64,000 bases of DNA, from contig NZ_BDCE01000108.1 of the NCBI RefSeq assembly GCF_001613345.1, positions 1 through 64,000 of the forward strand, written 5' to 3'. Made by a program: the position numbers and the translations under genes. Origin of the DNA: Nocardia uniformis NBRC 13702 (GTDB lineage Bacteria > Actinomycetota > Actinomycetes > Mycobacteriales > Mycobacteriaceae). The notes beneath the pieces were generated by a model. It had not been told where the DNA came from. It worked only from the letters and a program-made list of their open reading frames with translations, and did no database searches. Shown here piece after piece: positions 54,594-64,000 of the stretch (positions are counted from its first letter, which is position 1; each line of letters starts with the position of its first letter).

Positions 54594-55385
54594 CTATTCT
54601 GCCCAGCTCGGCGGGCGGCGCTGAAAGAAGGCCGTCATGCCCTCGATGACCTCGGGGGTTCCGAAGCAGCCGCCGGAGCGCTTGGCCAGGTCATCGGCCG
54701 ATCGATCGAATTCGGCGAGGATGTGGGCGGTAGTGAGGCGCTTGCTCTCGGCCAGGCCCTGCGGCGAACCCTGTCGCAGTTCGCCGCGCAGTCGCGAGAC
54801 CTCCGCGGCAGGGTCGTCGGCGGCCACGGTGATGAGGCCGATGCGCTCGGCTTCGGCGGCGTCGAATTTCTCGCCGGTCTGGAAGTACCGGGCGGCCGAC
54901 CGCGAGGTCATTCGCGGTAGCAGCGTCAGCGAGATAATGAAGGGGGCGAGTCCGAGTCGCGCCTCGGTGAGCGCGAAACTACTGCCGCGACCGGCGACGA
55001 CGATATCGCAGGCGGCGACAATCCCCATGCCGCCCGCCCGCACATTGCCGTCGATCTGTGCCACCACGGGTTTCGGAAGTTCCAGAATTCGGCGCAGTAC
55101 CTGCACCGCCCACCGGGTGCGGATATCGGCGGCGGCCGCCGGATCGGCGTCCAGGGCCTCCTTCAAATCCGCACCGGCACAGAAGGTATTGCCGGTGTGG
55201 GTGAGGACCACGCCGCGAACGGCCCGGTCCTCCCCCGCCCGTTCCAGACCCGCCAGCAGCTCCGTCACCATTCGCGACGACAGGGCGTTGCGGTTATGTG
55301 GCGAATCCAGTGTGAGCACCGCGAATCCGTCGCGCACGTCGTAGCGCACGTAGGGGGCGGTCTCGGTGGAAGTCGTATCGCTCAT
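54594..55385 (-). CDS. echA7: enoyl-CoA hydratase/isomerase family protein (EchA7-like)
   Basis: The 263-residue crotonase-fold protein has GNTFCAGADLKEAL (about 65-78, oxyanion hole) and VAQIDGNVRAGGMGIVAACDIVVAG (about 108-132). At the usual first catalytic Glu position the helix reads NVRAGGMG, without Glu. The second Glu is present in ALTEARLGLAPF. This pattern is common in methylglutaconyl-CoA-type hydratases of carboxylase operons. It probably hydrates the product of the neighbouring carboxylase. The order matches M. tuberculosis Rv0971c-Rv0976c, where echA7 is the equivalent. Confidence 0.88.
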   Translation of the reverse strand: MSDTTSTETAPYVRYDVRDGFAVLTLDSPHNRNALSSRMVTELLAGLERAGEDRAVRGVVLTHTGNTFCAGADLKEALDADPAAAADIRTRWAVQVLRRILELPKPVVAQIDGNVRAGGMGIVAACDIVVAGRGSSFALTEARLGLAPFIISLTLLPRMTSRSAARYFQTGEKFDAAEAERIGLITVAADDPAAEVSRLRGELRQGSPQGLAESKRLTTAHILAEFDRSADDLAKRSGGCFGTPEVIEGMTAFFQRRPPSWAE

Positions 55386-55431
55386 CGAATACTCCTGCTG
55401 CTGTGGGTCTTTCGCGGATCTTCTCGGCGGC

Positions 55432-56592
55432 TCAGTACGACCGCGGCAGACCCAGCGAGTGTTGCGCCACGAAATTGAGGATCATTTCGCGGCTGACGGG
55501 GGCGACGCGGGCAATGCGCGAGGCGGCGAGCATGCCGCCGAGACCGACATCGGCGGTCAGACCGGCACCACCGTGCGTCTGAATGGCCTGATCGAGGGCC
55601 TTGATACTGGCCTCCGCCGCAGCGTATTTCGCCATATTGGCGGCCTCGGCGGCACCGAAGTCGTCACCGGAGTCGTAGAGCACGGCGGCCTTCTGCATCA
55701 TCAGCTTGGCCAGTTCCAGTTCGATCTTGACCTGTGCGAGGGGATGCGAAATGCCCTGGTGCGCACCGATCGGCGTCTTCCACACCTGCCGTTCCTTGGC
55801 GTACTCCACGGCCCGGTCGATGGCGTAGCGGCCCATACCGACCGCCATGGCCGAACCCATGATGCGCTCCGGGTTCAGACCGGCGAACAGCTGCGCGATG
55901 GCCGCGTCCTCCTGGCCGACCAGGGCCGTCGCGGGCAGCCGCACATCGTCGAGGAACAGCGTGAACTGGCTGTCCGGCTCGATAATGTCCATTTCCTGGC
56001 GGTTCTTCACGAAGCCGGGGGCATCGGTCGGCACGATGAAGAGCGCGGGCTTGAGGTTGCCGGTCTTGGCGTCCTCGGTGCGGGCCACAATGAGCACCGC
56101 CTCGGCCTGGTCCACCCCGGAGATGAAGATCTTGCGGCCGTTGAGGATCCAGTCGTCGCCGTCCCGGCGCGCGGTGGTGGTGATCTTGTGCGAGTTGGAG
56201 CCCGCATCGGGTTCGGTAATACCGAACACCATCTTGGCGGTGCCGTCACCGATGCGCGGCAGCCAGTTCTGCTTCTGCGCCTCGGTGCCGTACTTGGTGA
56301 TGATGGTGCCGCAGATGGCGGGCGAGACCACCATGAGCAGCAGACCCGCACCCTGGGCCGACAATTCCTCCAGCACGATCGCGAGTTCGTAGATACCCGC
56401 GCCGCCACCGCCGTACTCTTCGGGCAGGTTGACGCCGAGGAAGCCGAGTTCGCCCGCCTCGTCCCACAGTTCCGACAGCGGCTCGTTCTTCATGGCCTTC
56501 GGGCGCACGTAGTCGCGGAAGTTGTACTTGGCGGCCAGCTGGGCGACGGCGGCCCGCAGTGCCTTCTGTTCGTCGGTTTCGATGAAACTCAT
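55432..56592 (-). CDS. fadE12: acyl-CoA dehydrogenase (FadE12-like)
   Basis: The 386-residue dehydrogenase of normal length has GFLGVNLPEEYGGGGAG (about 50), the FAD loop MVFGITEPDAGSNSHKI (about 121), LNGRKIFISGVDQAEAVLIVART and the C-terminal ALDQAIQTHGGAGLTADVGLGGML. It lies three bases from the biotin carboxylase gene and 46 bases before the hydratase gene, inside the operon. Two separate dehydrogenases in one operon suggest a branched or stepwise substrate. Confidence 0.9.
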   Translation of the reverse strand: MSFIETDEQKALRAAVAQLAAKYNFRDYVRPKAMKNEPLSELWDEAGELGFLGVNLPEEYGGGGAGIYELAIVLEELSAQGAGLLLMVVSPAICGTIITKYGTEAQKQNWLPRIGDGTAKMVFGITEPDAGSNSHKITTTARRDGDDWILNGRKIFISGVDQAEAVLIVARTEDAKTGNLKPALFIVPTDAPGFVKNRQEMDIIEPDSQFTLFLDDVRLPATALVGQEDAAIAQLFAGLNPERIMGSAMAVGMGRYAIDRAVEYAKERQVWKTPIGAHQGISHPLAQVKIELELAKLMMQKAAVLYDSGDDFGAAEAANMAKYAAAEASIKALDQAIQTHGGAGLTADVGLGGMLAASRIARVAPVSREMILNFVAQHSLGLPRSY

Positions 56593-56595
56593 TGC

Positions 56596-58592
<1,997 letters not shown>

Positions 58593-58596
<4 letters not shown>

Positions 58597-60197
58597 ATTC
58601 GGAAGACGCCGAAGCCCTCAGCGCCCTTGATCGGGGCATTGTGAATGGCGGACAGGGCCATTCCCAATACCGTGCGGGTGTCGCGGGGGTCGATGACGCC
58701 ATCGTCGTAGAGGCGTCCCGACATGAACATGGGCAGCGATTCGGCTTCGATCTGCGCCTCGATCATGGCGCGCAAACCGGCGTCCTGCTCCTCGTTGAAG
58801 GGAATACCCTTGGCCTCGTTGGCCGCCCGACCGACAATCGAAATGACGCCCGCCAGCTGCGCACCACCCATAACAGCGGATTTGGCACTGGGCCAGGCGA
58901 AGACGAAGCGCGGATCGTAGGCGCGACCGCACATGCCGTAGTGGCCCGCGCCGTAGGACGCGCCCATGAGCACCGAAATATGCGGCACCTTGGAGTTCGA
59001 CACCGCGTTGATCATCATCGCGCCGTGTTTGATGATGCCCTTCTGCTCGTACTCCTTGCCGACCATGTAGCCGGTGGTGTTGTGCAGGAACAGCAGTGGG
59101 GTGTCGATCTGATTGGCCAGCTGAATGAACTGGGCCGCCTTCTGCGCTTCCTCGGAGAACAGTACGCCGCGCGCGTTGGCGAGAATGCCGACCGGATAGC
59201 CGTGCAACTCGGCCCATCCGGTGACCAGACTGGAACCGTAGAGCGGTTTGAACTCGTCGAAATCGGAGCCGTCGACCACGCGGGCAATGACCTCGCGCGG
59301 ATCGAAGGGGATTTTGAGATCGGTGGGCACGATGCCGAGCAGTTCCTCGCAGTCGTAGAGCGGCTCGATGACCTCGGTGCGCGGACGTGGTGCGGGACCC
59401 GCCTTCTGCCAGTTCAACCGACGCACAATGGAGCGGCCGATCCGAATGGCGTCCTGTTCGTCGGCGGCCAGGTAGTCGGCCAAACCCGAGACCCGGGAGT
59501 GCATTTCGGCACCGCCGAGGGATTCGTCATCGGACTCCTCACCGGTGGCCATCTTGACCAGCGGCGGGCCGCCGAGGAAGACCTTGGAGCGCTCCTTGAT
59601 CATGACCGTGTAGTCGGACATACCGGGGATGTACGCACCACCGGCGGTGGAGTTGCCGAAGACCAGGGCGATGGTGGGAATGCCCTGCGCCGAGAGTCGG
59701 GTGAGATCGCGGAACATGCGCCCGCCGGGGACGAAAACCTCTTTCTGCGTGGGTAGATCGGCACCGCCGGATTCCACCAGACCGATGACCGGCAGGCGGT
59801 TCTCCAGGGCGATATCGTTCATGCGCAGGTTCTTGCGCAGTGTCCACGGATTCGAAGTACCGCCGCGCACCGTGGGATCCGGTGCCACGATCATGCATTC
59901 GACGCCCTCGACAATGCCGATACCGGCGATAACGCTGGCACCGACATGGAAGTCACTGCCCCAGGCGGCCAGCGGGGCCAGCTCCAGGAATGGTGAATCC
60001 TCGTCGATGAGCAGTTCGATGCGTTCGCGGGCGGTCAGCTTGCCACGCTTGCGATGTCGCGCCATCTTGTCCGGGCCGCCGCCCGCGATATTCTTGGCGT
60101 ATTCGGCCTCGACCTCGGTCAACTTCGCGGTCATGGCCTCGGCGGCGGCCTGGTAATCCGCCGTTTTCGGGTCCACAGAGGTGCGCAGGATGCTCAA
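58593..60197 (-). CDS. accD2: acyl-CoA carboxylase beta subunit (carboxyltransferase)
   Basis: The 534-residue carboxyltransferase carries MARHRKRGKLTARERIELLID (about 45-65), VGLVESGGADLPTQKEVFVPGG, GIPTIALVFGNSTAGGAYIPGMSDY (about 172-196) with the acyl-CoA oxyanion Gly pair, and the second half VLMGASYGAGHYGMCGRAYDPRF (about 415). This resembles methylcrotonyl/geranyl-CoA carboxylase beta subunits more than propionyl-CoA ones. Both ends overlap neighbouring genes by four bases (fadE13-like upstream, accA2-like downstream). Confidence 0.94.
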
Positions 60198-61357
60198 GAC
60201 TGGTACCCCAATCGCTTGGCCGCGAGGCTGGTCAGAATCTCATTGGTGCCGCCCCCGATACCGAGGATGCGGACATCGCGGTAGTGGCGCTCCACCTCGG
60301 ACTCGCGCATGTAGCCGAGTCCACCGAAGAGCTGAACCGCCTGGTGCGCAACCCATTCGGCGGTTTCGACCGCGGTGTTCTTGGCGAAGCAGACCTCGGC
60401 GATGAGGTCGCTATCGCCCTGGGCGGCGCGATCCACCACGTGCCGGGTGTAGACCCGTGCGACATCGATGCGCCGGGCCATTTCCGACAGGGTGTTCTGT
60501 ACGGCCTGACGGCTGATGAGCGGGCGACCGAAGGTCTCGCGATCGCGGCACCACCGCAGGGTCAGATCCAGACAGCGCTGTGCGTGCCCGTATGCCTGGG
60601 CCGCCAGCCCGACGCGTTCACTCACGAAAGCCTGAGCGATCTGGGCGAATCCGCTGTTCTCGACGCCGACCAGATTCGAAACCGGTACGCGCACATCCAC
60701 ATACGACAGCTCGGCGGTATCGGAGGCCAGCCAGCCCATCTTCTCCAGCTTGCGGCTGACCGTGAAGCCGGGCGTGCCCTTCTCCACCACGAGCAGCGAA
60801 ACACCGGCCGCGCCCGGACCACCCGTACGCACGGCGGTCACCACGTAGTCGGCGCGGACACCGGAGGTGATGAAGGTCTTGGAGCCATTGACGACGTACT
60901 CGTCACCGTCACGCACCGCGGTGGTGGTGAGATGCCCGACATCGGAGCCGCCACCGGGTTCGGTAATGGCCAGCGAACCGATCTTCTCGCCCGCCAGGGT
61001 CGGTTTCACCCAGCGCTCGATGTGCTCGGAGTTTCCGGAGGCGATAATGTGCGGCACCGCGATACCGCAGGTGAACAGCGAGGCGAAGAGGCCACCGGAT
61101 GCGCCCGCGTAGTGCATTTCCTCGCACACGATGGCGGCGTCGATACCATCACCGCCGGAACCGCCGACCGACTCCGGGAATTGGATACCCAGCAGTCCCA
61201 GCGCACCCGCCTTCTTGTGCAGGTCGCGGGGAATTGCGCCCTCGCGCTCCCAGTCCTCGAGGTACGGCAGCACCTCACGCTCGACGAAACCGCGCACGGT
61301 AGCGCGCAATTCGCGCCGCTCGGGCGTAGTCCAGGGATTCACGTAACCGGTGCTCAT
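60194..61357 (-). CDS. fadE13: acyl-CoA dehydrogenase (FadE13-like)
   Basis: The 387-residue dehydrogenase has the FAD-binding loop GSLAITEPGGGSDVGHL (about 127-143), VNGSKTFITSGVRADYVVTAVRTGG and C-terminal AVQLFGGLGYMRESEVERHYRDVRILGIGGGTNEI, with Gly-Glu-like active-site features of short/branched-chain enzymes. It overlaps accD2 by four bases. A 73-base gap separates it from the first gene of the operon. It presumably makes the unsaturated acyl-CoA that the carboxylase acts on. Confidence 0.92.
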   Translation of the reverse strand: MSTGYVNPWTTPERRELRATVRGFVEREVLPYLEDWEREGAIPRDLHKKAGALGLLGIQFPESVGGSGGDGIDAAIVCEEMHYAGASGGLFASLFTCGIAVPHIIASGNSEHIERWVKPTLAGEKIGSLAITEPGGGSDVGHLTTTAVRDGDEYVVNGSKTFITSGVRADYVVTAVRTGGPGAAGVSLLVVEKGTPGFTVSRKLEKMGWLASDTAELSYVDVRVPVSNLVGVENSGFAQIAQAFVSERVGLAAQAYGHAQRCLDLTLRWCRDRETFGRPLISRQAVQNTLSEMARRIDVARVYTRHVVDRAAQGDSDLIAEVCFAKNTAVETAEWVAHQAVQLFGGLGYMRESEVERHYRDVRILGIGGGTNEILTSLAAKRLGYQS

Positions 61358-61430
61358 GACTGTGTCCTCTCGGGCATGACCTGGGGTCCTCCGTGGTTAC
61401 GCTGCGCTGCCGCCTCCGGCCCCCGGGCGG

Positions 61431-63146
61431 TCATGCCAGCAGCTCCACCGGAATATCGATGTGTCGAGCGCGGAGCCATTCTCCGAGCCCCTTGGCCTGC
61501 GGATCGAAGCGCGCCTGATAGGCGACACCCTGTCCGAGCAGTCCTTCGACAATGAAGTTCACGGCGCGCAGATTCGGCAGTACGTGCCGGGTGACGGTGA
61601 GTTTCGCGGTTTCCGGTAGCAGCAGCCGCAATTCGTCGACCGTGAGTGTGTGCACCAGCCAGCGGAACTGGTCCTCGGTACGCACCCAGACGCCGATATT
61701 GGCATTGCCGCCCTTGTCACCACTGCGCGCCAGCGCGATGGTGCCCAGGGGTACGCGGCGAGTCTCACCGTGCAGAAGCGGCTGCGGCAGTGCGGGTTCG
61801 GCGACCTCGGCCAGCGGAAGGGTTTCGGCGGCGGGCGCGATCGGTACGGTGGATCCATCCGGCAGCACCGCTGTATGCGCGACTTCGCTCGCGTCCACGT
61901 ATCCCGGCGTGAAGACGCCGTAGGGTCCACCGTTGCCGGGCGGCGCGGTCAGCGAGAATCCGGGATAGCTGGCCAGCGCCAATTCCACTGCGACACTGGA
62001 GAACGCGCGCCCGACCTTATTCGGATCGGGATCGCGCACCACGCACTTCAGCAGGGCACTGGCCTGCTCCTCGGTATCGGCGTCCGGCCGGTCCAGTCGC
62101 GAAAGTGTCCACTCCAGCTCCGCCGGACGGACGGGCAGCCAGGACTCCAACTGCCGTTGCGCCAGTTGGGCTTTGGCCTCGATATCGAGCCCGGTCACAA
62201 TGAATGCCATCTCATTGCGGAAGCCGCCGATGGTATTGAGCGAAACCTTCAGCCGCGGCGGCGGCGCTTCACCGGTTACCCCGCTGATCAGCACCCGATC
62301 CGGCCCCTCCTGGCTGAGCGCGATGCCGTCCAGGCGGGTGGTCACATCGGGCCCGGCGTAGCGCGCGCCCTGAATCTCGTACATGAGCTGCGCTTCCACC
62401 GTGTCGACGGTGACCGCACCGCCGGTACCGGGGTGCTTGGTGATCACGGTGCTGCCATCGCGCCGCACCTCGGCCAGCGGGAATCCGGGCCGCCCCAGAT
62501 CGGCGATCTCGGTGAAGAACGCGAAATTACCGCCGGTTGCCTGGGTCGAGCATTCGATGACGTGTCCGGCCACGACAGCACCGGCGAGGGCGTCGAAATC
62601 ATCGCGCCGCCAACCGAAGTGGGCAGCCGCGGGGCCGACCACCAGCGCCGCGTCGGTAACCCGACCGGTCACCACCACATCGGCGCCCGCGTTCAAGCAT
62701 TCGGCGATACCCCACGCACCCAGGTACGCATTGGCGGTGAGCGGCGTACCGAGCCCCAGCTCGCCCGCGCGGGGCAGCAGATCGTCGCCTGTGACATAGC
62801 CGACCTTCGCCGCCAGCCCAAGCTTGTCGGCTACCGCACCGATGCGCTGTGCCAGGCCCGCCGGATTCAGCCCACCGGCATTGGCGACAATCTTCACGCC
62901 CTGTTCGAGCGCCAGCCCCAGGCAGTCCTCCAGCTGGCGGACGAAGGTCTTGGCATAACCGAGGTCGGCGTCCTTCATGCGGTCGCGGCCGAGAATGAGC
63001 ATGGTCAGCTCGGCGAGATAATCCCCGGTCAGCACGTCGAGCTGACCGCCTTCGAGCATTTCCCGCATGGCGCTCATGCGATCGCCGTAGAAGCCGGAAC
63101 AGTTGCCGATGCGGATAAGCTCCGGATCGGCCGCGAGCTGACTCAT
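61431..63146 (-). CDS. AtuA-like (DUF1446) protein, first gene of the carboxylase operon
   Basis: The 571-residue soluble protein matches the acyclic-terpene-utilization AtuA family: IRIGNCSGFYGDRMSAMREMLEGGQLDVLTGDYLAELTM at the N-terminus, IVANAGGLNPAGLAQRI (about 87-103), NAGADVVVTGRVTDAALVVGPAAAHFGW (about 152-180), and a smaller C-terminal domain with ARSGDKGGNANIGVWV (about 473). AtuA is required for citronellol use in Pseudomonas but its reaction is not established. M. tuberculosis Rv0976c occupies the same place. It is the promoter-proximal gene here. Confidence 0.9.
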   Translation of the reverse strand: MSQLAADPELIRIGNCSGFYGDRMSAMREMLEGGQLDVLTGDYLAELTMLILGRDRMKDADLGYAKTFVRQLEDCLGLALEQGVKIVANAGGLNPAGLAQRIGAVADKLGLAAKVGYVTGDDLLPRAGELGLGTPLTANAYLGAWGIAECLNAGADVVVTGRVTDAALVVGPAAAHFGWRRDDFDALAGAVVAGHVIECSTQATGGNFAFFTEIADLGRPGFPLAEVRRDGSTVITKHPGTGGAVTVDTVEAQLMYEIQGARYAGPDVTTRLDGIALSQEGPDRVLISGVTGEAPPPRLKVSLNTIGGFRNEMAFIVTGLDIEAKAQLAQRQLESWLPVRPAELEWTLSRLDRPDADTEEQASALLKCVVRDPDPNKVGRAFSSVAVELALASYPGFSLTAPPGNGGPYGVFTPGYVDASEVAHTAVLPDGSTVPIAPAAETLPLAEVAEPALPQPLLHGETRRVPLGTIALARSGDKGGNANIGVWVRTEDQFRWLVHTLTVDELRLLLPETAKLTVTRHVLPNLRAVNFIVEGLLGQGVAYQARFDPQAKGLGEWLRARHIDIPVELLA

Positions 63147-63222
63147 CGCGAGCCCTTCCTGTGCACGGGCGCAGCATCAGCGCTGCGGTCCGTTACAGGG
63201 TCACATCCACTCCAGAAAAAAT

Positions 63223-63238
63223 CAAGCACGCCCGCTTG
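63223..63238. promoter_or_regulatory. candidate TetR operator of the acyl-CoA carboxylase operon
   Basis: The inverted repeat CAAGC-ACGCCC-GCTTG sits about 75 bases before the AtuA-like start, next to an A-run. It is the only clear palindrome in the operon's promoter region, so the TetR encoded at the far end is the natural partner. Confidence 0.5.
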
Positions 63239-63311
63239 TTAATCTGGTACGGCTCGCCTCCCGCCAGGCCCCCGGTACGCCCCATCGGTCACCCCGGCCC
63301 ACGCCCAGCCC

Positions 63312-63386
63312 GTCATCCCGGCATGCTTTTGGCCGGGATCCACTTCTGATCAAGGGTGGATTCCGGCCAAAAGCGCGCCGGAATGA
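63312..63386. repeat. REP-like paired hairpin element, copy 7
   Basis: The left arm at 63312-63343 (GTCATCCCGGC..GGCCGGGATCCAC) and right arm at about 63356-63386 (GTGGATTCCGGC..GCCGGAATGAT) are separated by 12 bases, the same short spacer as copy 2. Confidence 0.92.
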
Positions 63387-63401
63387 TGGGTTGCTGACTG
63401 G

Positions 63402-63596
63402 ATGCCAAGGGGGCATGCGCAGTCGTCCAACAGCGCACGGCAGACTGTCCGGGTGGCCTCCGTACTTCTGCTCGCACTCGCCGGATTCCTGATCGGCGGG
63501 GCATACAGCACCTGGAAAACCGCCCGACCGCTCGCAATCGGACTCGGAGTGTGCGGAACCCTGGCCGCAGCCGGGGCGATTCTCTACCTCGTCTAG
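63402..63596 (+). CDS. small two-helix membrane protein
   Basis: The frame encodes up to 64 residues. The last 47 form two hydrophobic helices, VASVLLLALAGFLIGGAYS and PLAIGLGVCGTLAAAGAILY, with the short charged link TWKTAR between. This helix-turn-helix membrane pattern recurs in small conserved actinobacterial proteins. The first 17 residues from the ATG at 63402 are polar and unconvincing, and the GTG at 63453 is an equally possible start; neither has a good ribosome site. Its TAG stop shares CTAG with the convergent cyclase gene. Confidence 0.6.
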   Translation: MPRGHAQSSNSARQTVRVASVLLLALAGFLIGGAYSTWKTARPLAIGLGVCGTLAAAGAILYLV

Positions 63597-64000
63597 TCCA
63601 GATCCAGGCGGAAGATCCGCAGATCCTCCGGGACGCCACTCAGCGGCGCTGCGAAAAAGCTACGGCGATAAGGCTTTACGACAACACCCAACTCGGCGAG
63701 CGTCTCCGGCTCCAGGGCCGCCAGGGTGGTGTGCGACAGCATGGTGTTGCCATTGCCGCCGGCCTCCATGACCCGGGCGGCGATGGTGACGTCTAGGCCC
63801 AGCCAGTCGCCGCCGATCTCGCGCGGGCTGCCGGTGTGCAGGCCGACCCGCATCTGCGGGGTATAGCCCGCCACATTCACCCGGGCCAGATTCCGCTTTG
63901 CCGTGAGCGCGGCCTTGACCGCCCGGTCGGCGGACGGAAATACGGCCATGACGCCATCGCCCATGCGTTTGATCACCTGGCCGCCGCCATTCATGACGGG
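63593..64000 (-). CDS. class III adenylate/guanylate cyclase, partial
   Basis: The frame runs off the right edge of the window, so only the last 135 or so residues are seen. They form the second half of a class III cyclase catalytic domain: VIKRMGDGVMAVFPSADRAVKAAL (metal-binding Asp in GDGVMAVF), MRVGLHTGSPREIGGDWLGLDVTIAARVMEAG (the DWLGLDVTIAARV segment includes the transition-state Arg) and a short C-terminal tail. It makes cAMP or cGMP. The N-terminal domains are outside the window. Confidence 0.9.
   Translation of the reverse strand, partial: PVMNGGGQVIKRMGDGVMAVFPSADRAVKAALTAKRNLARVNVAGYTPQMRVGLHTGSPREIGGDWLGLDVTIAARVMEAGGNGNTMLSHTTLAALEPETLAELGVVVKPYRRSFFAAPLSGVPEDLRIFRLDLD

Overview
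The window is high-GC actinobacterial chromosome, most likely Nocardia or a close relative (Rhodococcus is the main alternative). The evidence is a mycobacterial-type gene order, LGFP-repeat, MMPL and LIP-family lipase proteins, HrcA/CIRCE control of groEL, leaderless promoters and frequent GTG starts. From memory of the Mycobacterium tuberculosis map, much of it follows Rv0440 to Rv0422c: groEL, psd-pssA, a Cdc48-like ATPase, a YbdK-type ligase, sodC, a LytR_C protein, a DUF3263 protein, def, a GNAT protein, xthA, thiC and thiD. The last 9 kb match the echA7-fadE12-accA2-accD2-fadE13-Rv0976c cluster. No rRNA, tRNA, CRISPR array, prophage or insertion sequence was seen.

Layout. 0.5-6 kb: groEL behind two CIRCE operators, a ClpC2-like protein inside its own palindromic promoter, and an ECF41 sigma factor with its FAD oxidoreductase. 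6-16.4 kb: a lipoprotein, an AraC regulator, a two-component redox operon (receiver-thioredoxin-reductase fusion, cyclic-nucleotide-domain histidine kinase, UBP zinc finger), a SIMPL lipoprotein, FabH, and phosphatidylethanolamine synthesis (psd-pssA). 16.7-28.1 kb: the syntenic housekeeping block from the AAA+ ATPase to xthA. 28.1-44.8 kb: an accessory stretch with a hydrolase and its TetR, two large acyl-CoA dehydrogenases, an LGFP surface protein, homogentisate catabolism (hmgA-fahA), an MMPL transporter and a secreted lipase. 45-53 kb: thiC behind a TPP riboswitch, an epoxide hydrolase with a TetR, a CobW GTPase under a Zur-like box, thiD and small ORFs. 53-63.2 kb: a co-oriented acyl-CoA oxidation and carboxylation operon with a TetR at its distal end and a candidate TetR palindrome at its promoter. 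The window ends inside a class III adenylate cyclase.

Two repeat families stand out. One is a REP-like paired-hairpin element, GTCATCCCGGC..GCCGGGATCCAC, present at seven intergenic sites and often flanked by decayed tandem copies. The other is an approximately 140 bp dispersed repeat in inverted orientation at 44.6 and 49.7 kb, one copy of which supplies the last codons of the lipase gene.
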